Below are positions 53,682 through 63,940 of a DNA stretch of 64,000 nt, in pieces; position 1 is the stretch's first letter, and every line of letters begins with the position of its first letter. Under the pieces are notes generated by a model. It did no database searches. It saw only the letters and a list, made by a program, of their open reading frames with translations, and was not told the origin of the DNA. A program made the translations under genes and the position numbers. The stretch covers positions 372,001 through 436,000 of the forward strand of contig JAUJEB010000007.1 in assembly GCA_030442055.1 (NCBI GenBank). The letters run 5' to 3'. The stretch is from Agaribacillus aureus. Its GTDB lineage: Bacteria > Bacteroidota > Bacteroidia > Cytophagales > Cyclobacteriaceae.

Positions 53682-54488
53682 TCAGTTATTTTTACCACGT
53701 AGGTTTTGATAGCTCTTGATGTCAATTTCAACCGCGCCGACAAACATATTGGCTTTTATTTTGAGCGGAATTTTGTTTTTATCTTTCGATAACCACAATT
53801 TGATGGCGCCCTCGCCCTTGAAGAGTTTGTTTTCAGGCATGACAGGCGCCAACACATGGGTATCAAAGGTACCAACCTTTGTCTTGAGCGTTTCGGTGCC
53901 TAGATATTTTACTTTCATATGAAAGGTTTCATCATCAAAAAAGCCATTGATCTTGATAACCTCTCCTTTGCTTTTTTTATCCAGGTCCATCGTGCGCAGG
54001 TAGTAGGCGCCGCTAACCAGGTCCTGTGAATTGTCTGTAATAGGGAAATATACCTTTTCTTTAAGTCTTAGTGTTTTTTTATCGAGTCTGGCAACTTCGG
54101 CAGAGTCCTTGAAGTGATCAAAATTAACAATCTCATTTTTGCGGTATTTGTTTTCCCTGATATACCTGTAAAACCTTTGCGGGACAATGGCCGCCGTATC
54201 CACATAAGAGCCCCAGGTGTCTCTGACTTTATAAAACAGATCGATCATACCCGCTGTTCTCCCTGAAATGTTTATTTTGAAGCAAGGCCTGTCATTAATG
54301 GTATAGATGGTCTCACCTATTTCGACGGTGGCAAAAGCGCCGCTCAAAAAACCTAAATGCACCCTGTATTCCAATCTTTCCCCCGCATAGAAACTTTCGT
54401 TTCTAATGTAGCGATAACCATTCTCTTCCTTTTGCATCAGCAAAGAGATCAGAACAGTTAATAATATGGAACCTAATTTAATTTTCAT
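53682..54488 (-). CDS. Exported DUF3108 protein
   Basis: 268 residues. Signal peptide (KLGSILLTVLISLLMQ). The rest matches DUF3108: NESFYAGERLEYRVHLGFLSG, INISGRTAGMIDLFYKVRDTWGSYVD (core RDTWGSYVD), LVSGAYYLRTMDL, VKYLGTETLKTKVGTFD and LWLSKDKNKIPLKIKA. Predicted periplasmic beta-barrel-like fold of unknown function; relatives are sometimes linked to cell-envelope upkeep. It may be cotranscribed with the TlpA-type gene. Confidence 0.88.
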   Translation of the reverse strand: MKIKLGSILLTVLISLLMQKEENGYRYIRNESFYAGERLEYRVHLGFLSGAFATVEIGETIYTINDRPCFKINISGRTAGMIDLFYKVRDTWGSYVDTAAIVPQRFYRYIRENKYRKNEIVNFDHFKDSAEVARLDKKTLRLKEKVYFPITDNSQDLVSGAYYLRTMDLDKKSKGEVIKINGFFDDETFHMKVKYLGTETLKTKVGTFDTHVLAPVMPENKLFKGEGAIKLWLSKDKNKIPLKIKANMFVGAVEIDIKSYQNLRGKNN

Positions 54489-54605
54489 GGGCTTTAAAGA
54501 AGGTTAAAAACGGGCCTAATTTAAGCAATTAACGTTTAATTATTGTTACCTTAATTTTAAACAAAAGGTTGACTTTTTTTTAAAGGTTCAAAGATTGTTC
54601 CAAAT

Positions 54606-55637
54606 TTAAAGAGATGGATATTGAGATTTTAGGTAAAGCAGGTAATTTTTTAAATTGTTATCAAAATCATTTTGTAGTGTTTCTTCAAACTGGCCTTGAT
54701 TTTTTCTGTATCGGAGATAAGACATAAAAAAAGTGTTATTGGCCTCATAATCCTTATAAAATTCCAAATAGTCTGATTTTCTATGTAAACTTAGCGTATC
54801 GATCCGATCGAAAATTTCCTCGATAAATGTCTGTTTCCTTTGGGTTTTATCATCGTCTGACAGCGTGTGGCCAAAGGTTTGATACAAACTGTCCAGTCCA
54901 ATAGCACCTCTTAAAATATGTTGACTAAACTTTTTGCTATCTTCATTATCCTCTATGTAGGTGGAGAATTCCTGCGAGTCGGCACCAAATTTTTGTGTCA
55001 GGAAAAGTTCCGCACCTTTGGTACCAATAAATGTGGCGAGGTTTTCATTAAATTGCAAAGAGTCTTTGACAAATAATGTCCCGTGCGTTAGCTCATGGAT
55101 GATCAGCTCTGCCAGATCTCCGGTCTTTCGATTTAACATATTGGATAAAATCGGATCCCTGAACCAGCCCAGCGTGGACCACCCACCGGTAGTGCGAATA
55201 TTTGTGTCATACCCCTGATCCTTCCACTTTTTTTCTTCCTCGACAGCCATATCGTATTCAAAAAATCCTTTATAGGAAAAAGACCCCACTAGCGGGAAGG
55301 ACCACTCTTTGGCTTCCATGGCAAATGGCAAGCACGCCGTTACCACCCATAAAATGGGTTTCCCCTTTTGGTCAAACACACTTGTATAGTTGTCGGAGGG
55401 ATTGATGCCCAATGAATCTACCGCAAACTTTTTTACCTCCTGGATTAATTTCAGTTTTATTTTGATAGAATCCGGAGCCTGGGGGTCGGCGAGGATGTCG
55501 TCAACTTCCCGGGTATCAGTGACCACCCGTATTTGTCCTTTTGCCTGTACAAATGCATAGTATAACAGCGGCCGTTGCCAAATGATAACAACCAGCAAAA
55601 CCAGCAAAAAACTGTAAATAATCTTTTTTCTGCTCAT
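54606..55637 (-). CDS. Predicted zinc aminopeptidase, COG4324 type
   Basis: 343 residues. N-terminal membrane anchor (YSFLLVLLVVIIWQRPLLYY). Zinc-peptidase motif HELTHGTLF (two His plus catalytic Glu) with a downstream NENLATFIG, where the Glu is the third ligand. TRTTGGWSTLGWFRDP-type residues (seen as TTGGWSTLGWFRDP) are conserved in this family. Likely periplasm-facing. No substrate is known. ATG start directly before the anchor. Confidence 0.85.
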   Translation of the reverse strand: MSRKKIIYSFLLVLLVVIIWQRPLLYYAFVQAKGQIRVVTDTREVDDILADPQAPDSIKIKLKLIQEVKKFAVDSLGINPSDNYTSVFDQKGKPILWVVTACLPFAMEAKEWSFPLVGSFSYKGFFEYDMAVEEEKKWKDQGYDTNIRTTGGWSTLGWFRDPILSNMLNRKTGDLAELIIHELTHGTLFVKDSLQFNENLATFIGTKGAELFLTQKFGADSQEFSTYIEDNEDSKKFSQHILRGAIGLDSLYQTFGHTLSDDDKTQRKQTFIEEIFDRIDTLSLHRKSDYLEFYKDYEANNTFFMSYLRYRKNQGQFEETLQNDFDNNLKNYLLYLKSQYPSL

Positions 55638-55862
55638 ATGCGTTAAACGATATCTAGTGAGTCTGTTATCATGTTAAAAACCATCGTTCCTGTTCCCTGG
55701 TAGCCAAAGTAATTGATAAAAAAACTACATTTTCGTCAAAAATAACTAATAATCTGACGGATATTTAAAATCTGAAAAACTTCCTCAAATACTTCCATGC
55801 TCATTTGTTAATTGGATTCAATCGTAGTAAATTCACAAATACAATTTTTCAAACGTAAGGAT

Positions 55863-56891
55863 ATGAGCGATAATTCAGAAAAACTTAAAGCCCTCCAGCT
55901 AACCATAGATAAACTAGAAAAAACCTACGGAAAAGGCACCATCATGAAGTTGAGTGATGAAAAAGTGGAAGATGTGCCGGCCATTTCTACAGGTTCCATA
56001 GGTCTTGACATAGCTTTGGGCGTAGGCGGAGTTCCCCGGGGAAGGGTAGTGGAGATATATGGTCCGGAGTCATCCGGTAAAACGACGCTAACGATGCATT
56101 GCATAGCAGAGGCGCAAAAAGCGGGTGGGTTAGCGGCGTTTATAGACGCAGAACACGCTTTTGACAAGGTGTATGCCGAAAAGTTGGGTATTGATACCGA
56201 GAACCTTTTAATTTCCCAGCCCGACAACGGTGAACAGGCTTTGGAAATAGCCGAACATTTAATACGCTCCGGCGCTATTGATATCATTGTTATTGACTCT
56301 GTGGCTGCTTTAGTTCCCAAGGGAGAATTGGAGGGGGAAATGGGAGAAAGTAAAATGGGATTACAGGCGAGATTAATGTCGCAAGCCCTGCGTAAATTGA
56401 CCGGAGCGATCAACAAATCGGGTTGTTCCTGCATTTTTATTAACCAGTTGAGAGAGAAGATAGGTGTTATGTTTGGAAATCCCGAAACAACCACCGGTGG
56501 AAATGCACTGAAATTTTACGCATCGGTTCGACTGGATATCCGCAGAATCGGTCAAATAAAAGAGAGTGCCGATAACATTTTAGGAAACAGAACAAGAGTT
56601 AAAGTTGTTAAAAACAAAGTTGCGCCGCCTTTTAAGGTAGTGGAATTTGATATTATCTACGGCCAGGGAATTTCCAAGGTAGGTGAAATATTGGATCTGG
56701 GTGTGGAACTGAGCATTGTACAAAAATCGGGATCCTGGTTTTCTTATGGCGGTGACAAGCTGGGACAGGGTCGCGATGCAGTAAAGAAATTATTAGAAGA
56801 CAATATTGAATTAATGGAAGAGCTTGAGCTGAAAATTAAGGCCAAAGTAAGAGGAGAAGAGGTGGAAGAACCTGTAGCCAGCGAGAGCTAA
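55863..56891 (+). CDS. recA: Recombinase RecA
   Basis: 342 residues from the ATG at 55863; an upstream in-frame TTG extension is excluded because [20 protein letters not shown] fits the family. Walker [10 protein letters not shown], Walker [14 protein letters not shown], loop L1 [32 protein letters not shown] (L2). It forms filaments on single-stranded DNA, drives strand exchange and triggers LexA cleavage. No lexA-like site was recognised upstream. Followed by a terminator; recX is not adjacent. Confidence 0.98.
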   Translation: MSDNSEKLKALQLTIDKLEKTYGKGTIMKLSDEKVEDVPAISTGSIGLDIALGVGGVPRGRVVEIYGPESSGKTTLTMHCIAEAQKAGGLAAFIDAEHAFDKVYAEKLGIDTENLLISQPDNGEQALEIAEHLIRSGAIDIIVIDSVAALVPKGELEGEMGESKMGLQARLMSQALRKLTGAINKSGCSCIFINQLREKIGVMFGNPETTTGGNALKFYASVRLDIRRIGQIKESADNILGNRTRVKVVKNKVAPPFKVVEFDIIYGQGISKVGEILDLGVELSIVQKSGSWFSYGGDKLGQGRDAVKKLLEDNIELMEELELKIKAKVRGEEVEEPVASES

Positions 56892-56936
56892 AGCCACGGC
56901 AAAATTTTCAGTCCGAAACCTATAAGGGTTTAAACA

Positions 56937-56977
56937 AAAAAGGAGTTGTGATATCAGATGATTTACAACTCCTTTTT
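56937..56977 (+). terminator. Bidirectional intrinsic terminator after recA
   Basis: AAAAAGGAGTTGT (56937-56949) pairs with ACAACTCCTTTTT (56965-56977), giving T-runs on both strands. It serves recA and, from the other side, the convergent permease gene. Confidence 0.88.
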
Positions 56978-57017
56978 ATATTACGGAACATTAAAATTCT
57001 CAACAAAAGCAATATAG

Positions 57018-58271
57018 CTAGTTGGTTCGAATAGCAACTACCGGATCCAGCCGGGCAGCCATTGCAGCGGGGATTATTCCCGAGGCGGTGCCAATCAGGG
57101 CTGATACCCCAAGGCCCAGCGTGATATTTTTCAGTGTAAGCGAAGACTCCAAACTTCCCATGGGGATTAAGGTTATTAAATAGACCAGAAACAGGCCTAC
57201 CATTCCGCCAATGACACTTAGGAAGATAGCTTCAAATAAAAACTGGAAGAGAATGAAGAAATTTTTTGCGCCCAGCGATTTTTGAATGCCAATGATATTA
57301 GTTCTCTCGCGTACGGATACAAACATAATATTGGCGATACCAAATCCCCCGACCAGTATTGAAAAACCGCCCAGAACCCATCCGGCGACTCCTATGACGT
57401 CGAATACACCGCCAATGGCATTGGTAATGGCTTCCGGTCTGTTTAAGGCGAAATTATCCTTATCCTTCGGCTTTAACATTCTTTTGCTTCTCATGATCCC
57501 CCGCAATTCGGCTTCAAGTTCCACAAGGCCAATGTCGTCATCTCTTCCTTTTAAGGCGATTTTACTCCCGATCCCCCTTCTTCTGCCGCTATAATACATT
57601 TTCTGAAAGGACTTATAGGGGATCAGGCAGGCGTCATCCTTGCTGGGGCCGCCAATAAAGCTTTCTCCCTCCCTTTCGGAAACACCGACCACCGTGAATT
57701 TTTTGCCGCGAATATCAAACTGTTTGCCAATGGGGTTAACGTTGGGAAACAAATCCTCTGCGACATTGATTCCTATCAAAGCCACTGGCCTCGCACTTTC
57801 AACCTCCTGCCTTGAGAAATATCTCCCACTTTCAATTTTTACGTCAAATACTTCACTATAATCATAACTGACACCTAGTAGGAAGTTATAATAAGTGCTG
57901 TTATTTTTTCTTTTATAGGTTTGATTGCCTCTGACAGCGTAAATAGAGACGCCAGCGGCATTTTCGACCTTATCTTTAACAAATTCATACTCCTTGTAAT
58001 CCGGATGCGGCCTGTTTAAAAATTCCCACCATTTATATTCCCCACCGCCTAGGCCATAGGGCCATTTTTCCACATTGATCACGTTAGTGCCCAAAAAATC
58101 AAAACTGTCTTTAATGCTTTTTTCCAGGGAGTCGACTATCGTGAAAACAGTAATAATGGAAAAAATACCAATGGTGACACCGGCCAGGGAGAGTATCGTC
58201 CGGAATTTGTTCACCTTGAGGGCATTCCAGGCAAACCTGAAACTTTCCAATATCAATTTTAAGACTTTCAA
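57018..58271 (-). CDS. MacB-type ABC transporter permease, TTG start
   Basis: 417 residues. Helix 1 with FRTILSLAGVTIGIFSIITV; MacB periplasmic core (about 50-270: SGRYFSRQEVESARPVALIG, FTVVGVSEREGESF); three C-terminal helices with ILVGGFGIANIMFVSVRERT, IGIQKSLGAKNFFILFQFL and IPAAMAARLDPVVAIRTN. An in-frame stop lies just upstream and no ATG precedes helix 1, so TTG at 58271 is the likely start. As with the other permeases here, no ATPase gene is adjacent. Substrate unknown. Confidence 0.9.
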   Translation of the reverse strand: MKVLKLILESFRFAWNALKVNKFRTILSLAGVTIGIFSIITVFTIVDSLEKSIKDSFDFLGTNVINVEKWPYGLGGGEYKWWEFLNRPHPDYKEYEFVKDKVENAAGVSIYAVRGNQTYKRKNNSTYYNFLLGVSYDYSEVFDVKIESGRYFSRQEVESARPVALIGINVAEDLFPNVNPIGKQFDIRGKKFTVVGVSEREGESFIGGPSKDDACLIPYKSFQKMYYSGRRRGIGSKIALKGRDDDIGLVELEAELRGIMRSKRMLKPKDKDNFALNRPEAITNAIGGVFDVIGVAGWVLGGFSILVGGFGIANIMFVSVRERTNIIGIQKSLGAKNFFILFQFLFEAIFLSVIGGMVGLFLVYLITLIPMGSLESSLTLKNITLGLGVSALIGTASGIIPAAMAARLDPVVAIRTN

Positions 58272-58338
58272 TACAGATAGATTTTACGGTGCTTATTGGA
58301 TAAAAGTGAATTTACTTACATTTTTAAAAACAAATCAC

Positions 58339-58346
58339 TACATTTG
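58339..58346 (+). promoter_or_regulatory. Candidate -7 box for queA
   Basis: TACATTTG matches TANNTTTG, 52 bases before the ATG at 58399. It lies in the short divergent gap with the permease gene. The -33 region is only T-rich. Confidence 0.42.
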
Positions 58347-58398
58347 CGCACTTCAAAAATTTTTAATTTAGTGGTTATTTAATACCGTAATATTAAAT

Positions 58399-59445
58399 AT
58401 GAAATTATCAGAATTCAAGTTTGATTTGCCTCCCGGTCTAATAGCTTTATATCCGGCTGAAAACAGGGATGAGTCGCGTTTAATGGTGGTTCATAAAGAA
58501 ACAGGCGAGATAGAGCACAAAATTTTTAAGGATCTTATTGATTACTTTGGGGATGGAGATGTGATGGTGGTGAATGATACTAAAGTATTTCCGGCCCGAT
58601 TATATGGCAATAAGGAAAAAACCGGGGCGAAGATCGAAGTATTCCTTTTGAGGGAGCTAAATAAGGAGATGTTTTTGTGGGATGTGCTGGTGGATCCGGC
58701 CAGAAAAATAAGGGTTGGGAACAAGCTGTATTTTGGCGATGGCGATCTTGTGGCAGAAGTCATTGACAACACGACATCGCGTGGAAGAACCATCAGATTT
58801 TTATACGAAGGCTCAAACGAAGAATTTTACAAAATGATTGATTCCCTCGGGGAAACGCCTTTGCCAAAATATATCAAGAGAAAAGCTGAGCCCGAGGATA
58901 GAGAGCGTTATCAAACCATTTATGCGGAACACACCGGAGCAGTAGCAGCGCCTACTGCCGGGTTGCACTTTACCAGGCAGCTGCTGAAAAGATTGGAGAT
59001 AAATGGCGTGGATGTCAATCCTATCACCTTGCATATCGGGTTGGGTACTTTTCGTCCCGTGGATGTTGAAGACCTTACCAAACATAAAATGGACTCCGAA
59101 AACTTTCGGGTAGGTCAGGAAATTGTGGAGGCCGTTAACGTGGCGATCAAGAAAAAGCGAAGGATATGTGCGGTAGGAACTACCTCGATGAGGGCATTGG
59201 AATCATCAGTATCCGCCAACAACCTCCTAAAAGCCAATGAGGGTTGGACAGACAAGTTTATATTTCCACCTTACGATTTTAAAATCTGTAATGCGCTTAT
59301 CAGCAACTTTCATATGCCCGAGTCTACTTTGTTTATGATGGCTTGTGCATTTGGAGGTTATGACCTGATTATGGAAGCTTATAGTGTGGCCATCAAGGAA
59401 AAATATAAATTCTACAGCTACGGCGATGCCATGCTTATACTTTAG
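58399..59445 (+). CDS. queA: S-adenosylmethionine:tRNA ribosyltransferase-isomerase
   Basis: 348 residues, normal length. [19 protein letters not shown] at the start, [42 protein letters not shown] and the end [15 protein letters not shown]. It transfers the ribosyl part of SAM to 7-aminomethyl-deazaguanine at tRNA position 34, the penultimate step of queuosine synthesis. ispD follows after 73 bases on the same strand. Confidence 0.97.
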   Translation: MKLSEFKFDLPPGLIALYPAENRDESRLMVVHKETGEIEHKIFKDLIDYFGDGDVMVVNDTKVFPARLYGNKEKTGAKIEVFLLRELNKEMFLWDVLVDPARKIRVGNKLYFGDGDLVAEVIDNTTSRGRTIRFLYEGSNEEFYKMIDSLGETPLPKYIKRKAEPEDRERYQTIYAEHTGAVAAPTAGLHFTRQLLKRLEINGVDVNPITLHIGLGTFRPVDVEDLTKHKMDSENFRVGQEIVEAVNVAIKKKRRICAVGTTSMRALESSVSANNLLKANEGWTDKFIFPPYDFKICNALISNFHMPESTLFMMACAFGGYDLIMEAYSVAIKEKYKFYSYGDAMLIL

Positions 59446-59518
59446 CTGGTGATCAGAAGTCATTGAATGTTGTTATAGTTGCATTTTAGATTGACTGACA
59501 TTCCATGTTACCAATTCA

Positions 59519-60205
59519 ATGATAAAAAGCGACGAATATGCCCTTATTGTGGCCGGCGGTACAGGCAGGCGCATGAAAAGTGATTTGCCGAAACAATTCC
59601 TGGAAATTTCCGGATCGCCGATTTTGATGCATACTATCAAGGCTTTTTATCAATATTCCAACCAGATAAAAATCGTATTGGTCTTGCCGGAAGGTGACTT
59701 TGATACCTGGCATGAATTGTGTCAAAGACATGATTTTCAAATTACGCATCAGCTACAATCGGGCGGAAATACAAGATTCCAGTCGGTCAAAAGAGGACTG
59801 GAAAAACTACCAGAGAAAGGATTGGTGGCCATTCACGATGGCGTTCGTCCCTTGGTTGAAGAAGCGACCATCGCCACCTCGTTTAACCTCGCCCGAAAGG
59901 ATCAAAGCGCCATCGCCGCAGTAAGGTTGAAGGAGTCCATCAGGAGGGTAGATAACGAAACCAGCAACGCGCTGGATCGATCAGAATTCAGGTTGATTCA
60001 GACACCACAAACCTTTGATCTGGCCTTGATAAAGCAGGCTTATCTAATTGCCGAGGACCAGACATTAACTGATGACGCCAGCGTGGTGGAGAGAGCGGGT
60101 TATAAAATATCGTTGTTTGAAGGGAGTTATCGCAATATAAAGATTACTACCCCTGAAGATCTGGTGATAGCATCATGCCTGATGGATAGAAGGCTCAAAG
60201 GATAA
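59519..60205 (+). CDS. ispD: 2-C-methyl-D-erythritol 4-phosphate cytidylyltransferase
   Basis: 228 residues. Nucleotide-binding ALIVAGGTGRRMKSDLPKQF, HDGVRPLV, the T/S-rich loop SIRRVDNETSNALDRSE, LIQTPQTFDL, and TDDASVVERAGYKI plus NIKITTPEDLVIA. It makes CDP-methylerythritol in the non-mevalonate isoprenoid pathway, so this organism uses the MEP route. Likely cotranscribed with queA. Complete. Confidence 0.97.
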   Translation: MIKSDEYALIVAGGTGRRMKSDLPKQFLEISGSPILMHTIKAFYQYSNQIKIVLVLPEGDFDTWHELCQRHDFQITHQLQSGGNTRFQSVKRGLEKLPEKGLVAIHDGVRPLVEEATIATSFNLARKDQSAIAAVRLKESIRRVDNETSNALDRSEFRLIQTPQTFDLALIKQAYLIAEDQTLTDDASVVERAGYKISLFEGSYRNIKITTPEDLVIASCLMDRRLKG

Positions 60206-60224
60206 TTTTTGGGGTAAAATCAAA

Positions 60225-60258
60225 AAGGCATTTAAATGAATTAACAATTAAATGCCTT
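60225..60258 (-). terminator. Intrinsic terminator of the DUF2795 gene
   Basis: AAGGCATTTAA (60225-60235) pairs with TTAAATGCCTT (60248-60258); on the minus strand a T-run follows. It lies 32 bases past the DUF2795 stop and 20 past the ispD stop, so it may serve both. Confidence 0.82.
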
Positions 60259-60290
60259 GACGTAATATTTTAAATATTAGATATCCTTCC

Positions 60291-60512
60291 TTAATATTCA
60301 TCTTCATTAAAGAAGAAATCTTCTTTCGTCGGATAATCCGGCCATATTTCCTCAATGCTTTCATATGGCTGACCATCGTCTTCCAATTCTTGTAAATTTT
60401 CAACGACCTCCAGCGGGCACCCCATCCTGATTGAGTAATCAATTAACTCATCTTTGGTGGCGGGCCATGGGGCATCTTCAAGATAGGATGCTAGTTCTAA
60501 TGTCCAATACAT
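60291..60512 (-). CDS. DUF2795-like small acidic protein
   Basis: 73 residues. MYWTLELASYLEDAPWPATKDELIDY and GCPLEVVENLQEL are typical of short DUF2795 proteins of Bacteroidota; the tail is very acidic (EDFFFNEDEY). Function unknown; very often highly expressed. It has the best ribosome site and one of the best promoters in this window, as well as a tight terminator, which supports an abundant monocistronic mRNA. Confidence 0.85.
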   Translation of the reverse strand: MYWTLELASYLEDAPWPATKDELIDYSIRMGCPLEVVENLQELEDDGQPYESIEEIWPDYPTKEDFFFNEDEY

Positions 60513-60520
60513 AGTTTATC

Positions 60521-60527
60521 CCTCCTT
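60521..60527 (-). promoter_or_regulatory. Strong Shine-Dalgarno of the DUF2795 gene
   Basis: Minus-strand AAGGAGG, eight bases before the ATG at 60512. Full-consensus sites are rare among the genes here. Confidence 0.75.
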
Positions 60528-60551
60528 AGTTCTTACTTTATGAATTTCGTG

Positions 60552-60581
60552 CAAAAATAAAATTTAAATTAAAAAAACAAA
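60552..60581 (-). promoter_or_regulatory. Promoter of the DUF2795 gene
   Basis: Minus-strand -33 TTTG (60581-60578) and -7 TATTTTTG (60559-60552) spaced by 18 bases, close to the Bacteroidota consensus. Predicted leader about 35 nt. Confidence 0.5.
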
Positions 60582-60905
60582 TGATAATTACTTTTTTATA
60601 TTACAATGTTAGAAAATGTAACCCTACACTTAATATGCCGATAATCTACACTTAAAAGCGCTCACCAACAAAATGGGGTTGGGTTTAATAAAATCATTAT
60701 AAAAGCTAAAACCAGTAAAAAAATTGTGGTCAGTGGTTTTTAAAATGATATACTTTTCTTCTTTTATAGTAATAAAAGATTTTAATAAAATCAAGTTATT
60801 CACATGATTTACAAACATAATTATCATATTTGTGCCTTAATTTTTATCCACTTATCATAACCAAAGTGTAATTTTATTGCAAATCTTGCATTAATTTCAA
60901 CGTAA

Positions 60906-62585
60906 ATGAGTGACGAAAAGATCATATTTTCTATGGCGGGGGTTAGTAAAAGTTATCCACCGCAGAAAACAGTATTAAAAAATATCTACCTCTCTTTCTT
61001 TTACGGAGCAAAGATTGGTGTTCTGGGACTCAATGGTTCCGGGAAATCATCCCTGCTTAAAGTCATTGCCGGTGTGGATCGCGAATACCAGGGAGAGGTG
61101 GTGTTTTCTCCGGGATATTCTATTGGATTACTGGAGCAGGAACCCAAATTGGACCCCAGCAAAACTGTCAAAGAAGTGGTGGAAGAGGCTGTCCAGGAAA
61201 TTGTGGATTTGCTGCGAGAATTTGAAGCCATCAATGAGAAATTTGCTGATCCGGCCGTTATGGAGGACCCCGATGCCATGGAAAAACTTATTGAAAAGCA
61301 AGGGGAGGTTCAGGAAAAACTTGAACACCACAACGCCTGGGAATTAGATACCAGGCTTGAAAAAGCCATGGATGCCCTGAGAACGCCGCCGCCGGAGACT
61401 AAAATTGAAAATTTGTCAGGGGGCGAAAAAAGGAGGGTAGCTTTATGCCGGCTGTTATTGCAGGAACCGGACATACTGCTGCTGGATGAGCCTACCAACC
61501 ACCTGGATGCCGAATCAGTGCAATGGCTGGAAATGCACCTGCAACAGTATAAAGGAACGGTCATTGCCGTTACCCACGATCGTTATTTTCTGGACAATGT
61601 GGCGGGTTGGATACTGGAATTAGATCGTGGTGAGGGTATTCCATGGAAGGGGAATTATTCTTCCTGGTTGGAACAAAAACAAGAGCGTTTGGCCAAAGAA
61701 GAAAAGACAGAATCAAAACGTCGTAAGACGCTTGAAAGAGAGCTGGAGTGGATCAGAATGACGCCAAAAGGCAGGCAAGCCAAAGCAAAAGCCAGACTGA
61801 GCGCCTACGATAAGCTGGTGGGAGAAGAGAATAAGGAAAAAGAAGCCAGGCTGGAGCTGTTTATTCCGGCCGGACCAAGATTGGGAAACAAAGTAATCGA
61901 AGCTCAAAACGTCGCTAAATCATTTGATGACAAATTGTTATTCGACGATCTCAATTTTTCCTTGCCGCAAGGTGGGATTGTCGGTGTTATAGGACCCAAT
62001 GGGGCGGGAAAGACGACATTATTTAATTTAATCACCGGAAAGGAGACACCGGACGGAGGCACCATTGAGGTTGGAACAACCGTCGATATCGCCTATGTAG
62101 ATCAGGGCCACGATATTCTCGATCCCAATAAAACAGTCTGGGAGTCTATTTCAGATGGTAATGAATTAATTGAGCTGGGGGGTAAACAGGTCAACTCCAG
62201 AGCCTACGTGAGCAAATTTAATTTCAGTGGTGCTGATCAGGAAAAGAAGGTCGGTGTATTATCCGGGGGAGAAAGAAACAGGGTGCACCTGGCGCTTACC
62301 TTAAAAAAAGGAGCTAACCTTCTGTTGCTAGATGAACCCACAAATGATTTGGATGTAAATACACTCAGAGCCCTGGAGGAAGCCGTTGAAAATTTTGGTG
62401 GATGTGCCGTCATTATTTCGCACGACAGGTGGTTTCTCGACAGGATTGCTACCCATATCCTTGCTTTTGAGGGAGATTCCAGTGTTTACTGGTTTGAAGG
62501 GAATTATTCCGAATACGAAGAAAACAGAAAGAAACGGTTGGGTGATGAAGGCCCAAAAAGGATAAGGTATAAAAAAATGATCTGA
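60906..62585 (+). CDS. ettA: Energy-dependent translational throttle protein EttA (ABC-F)
   Basis: 559 residues, two ABC domains and no membrane part. Walker A motifs GLNGSGKSS and GPNGAGKTT; signatures LSGGEKRRV and LSGGERNRV; Walker B with DEPTNHLD and DEPTNDLD. The arm insertion in domain one (about 90-150) and the linker ([23 protein letters not shown], core [14 protein letters not shown]) match EttA and not other ABC-F types. EttA binds the ribosomal E site and gates early elongation by ATP/ADP ratio. Monocistronic. Confidence 0.97.
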   Translation: MSDEKIIFSMAGVSKSYPPQKTVLKNIYLSFFYGAKIGVLGLNGSGKSSLLKVIAGVDREYQGEVVFSPGYSIGLLEQEPKLDPSKTVKEVVEEAVQEIVDLLREFEAINEKFADPAVMEDPDAMEKLIEKQGEVQEKLEHHNAWELDTRLEKAMDALRTPPPETKIENLSGGEKRRVALCRLLLQEPDILLLDEPTNHLDAESVQWLEMHLQQYKGTVIAVTHDRYFLDNVAGWILELDRGEGIPWKGNYSSWLEQKQERLAKEEKTESKRRKTLERELEWIRMTPKGRQAKAKARLSAYDKLVGEENKEKEARLELFIPAGPRLGNKVIEAQNVAKSFDDKLLFDDLNFSLPQGGIVGVIGPNGAGKTTLFNLITGKETPDGGTIEVGTTVDIAYVDQGHDILDPNKTVWESISDGNELIELGGKQVNSRAYVSKFNFSGADQEKKVGVLSGGERNRVHLALTLKKGANLLLLDEPTNDLDVNTLRALEEAVENFGGCAVIISHDRWFLDRIATHILAFEGDSSVYWFEGNYSEYEENRKKRLGDEGPKRIRYKKMI

Positions 62586-62684
62586 GATTGATCATGAGGA
62601 TACCCTTTGTCAGCAGGGCTAAGTATTGATGGAGAGGCTAAATGGCAGCCATTTGCCTGGCAAGAAGCTTAGATGAAATTAAAA

Positions 62685-62712
62685 AAACTCACCTTGCAGT
62701 AAAGGTGAGTTT
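62685..62712 (-). terminator. Intrinsic terminator of the FkbM methyltransferase gene
   Basis: AAACTCACCTT (62685-62695) pairs with AAGGTGAGTTT (62702-62712) around six bases; a T-run follows on the minus strand. It lies 44 bases past the minus-strand stop and can also stop ettA transcription. Confidence 0.85.
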
Positions 62713-62755
62713 CTAAAATGGATCATGTAACCCATGATTCAAGTTGGTAGCTTGC

Positions 62756-63580
62756 TTAATTTTTTGGGATAGCGTACAGGTTGAAAGTGTCGCTTTTATT
62801 CATGTCTTCCCTGCTCAATTTTTCAATCGTGGTGTCTTCCAGGAAATCTTCAAAGTAAAAAAGATCATAGCCATGGTCGTGAATGATATCGTATAATTCT
62901 TCCTTTTCTTCTTTTGAGAGCTTCAGAAAGCACTCGGCAATAATGACAGGTTTACAGGTTTTGATGACATCTGAAATGGATTTTATGATTTCTTTGTCCA
63001 AACCTTCGGTATCTACTTTAATCAGGGATAATTTTTCCAGCCAGCTTTCATAGTCTTTGTGCAACAAAGCACTCAGGTTGACTCCCCGTACGGTGTGTTG
63101 CATTTGGAACTTTCCATGGGTCGTGTTGGGTTCCCTGGATATGCCTCCATTTGAAAAGGATGCTTCAGAAGAATTGTAGTAAAATTCCCCTGGCGTATCA
63201 GTAATGGCACATTGCAGCGGGACAATATTTGCCTTTCCCTTGTTTAAGGTCGCATTTTGTTGCAATATTTTAAATATGTAGGGATTAGGATCAAAACCAA
63301 GGACTAGTCCTTCTTTTCCGGCGGCGATGGCCATGGGGACGGTGGTATCACCGATATTGGCGCCAATGTCGATAGCTAAATCACCATTTTTCACAAATTT
63401 GCGAAAGAAATCTATCTCTTTTTGTGTAATGGTCTTTTGGCCTGTAAGTGGGTTGTCCCAGTCTGCAAATTCAACAATGCCATCTGTTTCCAAATCAAAT
63501 TGCACCATTTTGTACGGGTACTCAGCAAATACTCTACGGGCTTTTTTTCTTCTAAACGAAGCTTTTAGTTTTTCAAACAT
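62756..63580 (-). CDS. FkbM-family methyltransferase
   Basis: 274 residues from the ATG at 63580 (MFEKLKASFRRKKARRVF); a 17-codon extension lacks protein character. The FkbM domain follows: KNGDLAIDIGANIGDTTVPM (SAM-binding motif I), LGFDPNPYIFKILQQN, LIKVDTEGLDKEIIKS and VIIAECFLKLSKEEKEELYD. Members O-methylate sugars or polyketides, often in surface-polysaccharide loci. The acceptor is unknown. Confidence 0.92.
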   Translation of the reverse strand: MFEKLKASFRRKKARRVFAEYPYKMVQFDLETDGIVEFADWDNPLTGQKTITQKEIDFFRKFVKNGDLAIDIGANIGDTTVPMAIAAGKEGLVLGFDPNPYIFKILQQNATLNKGKANIVPLQCAITDTPGEFYYNSSEASFSNGGISREPNTTHGKFQMQHTVRGVNLSALLHKDYESWLEKLSLIKVDTEGLDKEIIKSISDVIKTCKPVIIAECFLKLSKEEKEELYDIIHDHGYDLFYFEDFLEDTTIEKLSREDMNKSDTFNLYAIPKN

Positions 63581-63940
63581 AGTTTTAGTTTTTGGAATTT
63601 GTAATGTCTTTCCATCAGCGGATATGCACAAGTACAGAAAAAACCGGCTTTTTTAACATCCGTAACGCACCTGATCTGCGAGGAATCATTTATAGAAAGT
63701 ATCTTCTTCAAAGTATAGTATTACACTTCCCGGGCTTTTGTATTTGCCCCGGTTTCTCAAACCGGAACTAAGTGGTCTACTCGTGCATTTTACCCGCGAA
63801 TCGCTAATAAGGCAATCAATATAAGGGATTAAAAGTCGGTTTTCAAGCTTTGGAGGAACTTTGTGACATTTTGTTGTCACGGATTTGCTTATCCCGGCAT
63901 TTACGCGTAGCTGGTTGCCTTTACAGAGCTTGGTGTGGAC
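63581..63940. other. Intergenic region without a gene
   Basis: 360 bases. It holds a perfect 7-bp hairpin CCGGTTT-CTC-AAACCGG at 63749-63765 and a 6-bp inverted repeat GTGACA/TGTCAC near 63870. No protein-like reading frame and no RNA gene were recognised. Confidence 0.5.

Larger units (their letters stand above)
60513..60905. other. AT-rich divergent gap before ettA with DnaA-box-like sites
   Basis: 393 bases, strikingly A/T-rich. It carries the DUF2795 promoter on the left and, on the right, TTATTCACA (60796-60804) and TTATCCACT (60844-60852), each one mismatch from a DnaA box; a third, TTATCCACC, lies in ettA at 60953-60961. The 65-codon minus frame at 60630-60827 has no protein-like composition. 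Confidence 0.45.

Noticed and set aside
60630..60827. 65-codon minus-strand frame upstream of ettA
   Set aside because: Composition follows the AT-rich DNA (Ile, Phe, Asn, Lys); it has no ribosome site and overlaps promoter-like sequence.
63749..63765. Terminator for the gene entering from the right edge
   Set aside because: The hairpin is perfect but has no T-run on the minus strand and lies about 176 bases past the stop codon.
63686..63880. 64-codon minus-strand frame near the right end
   Set aside because: Irregular composition, no family resemblance and interrupted by the hairpin at 63749-63765; taken as chance.
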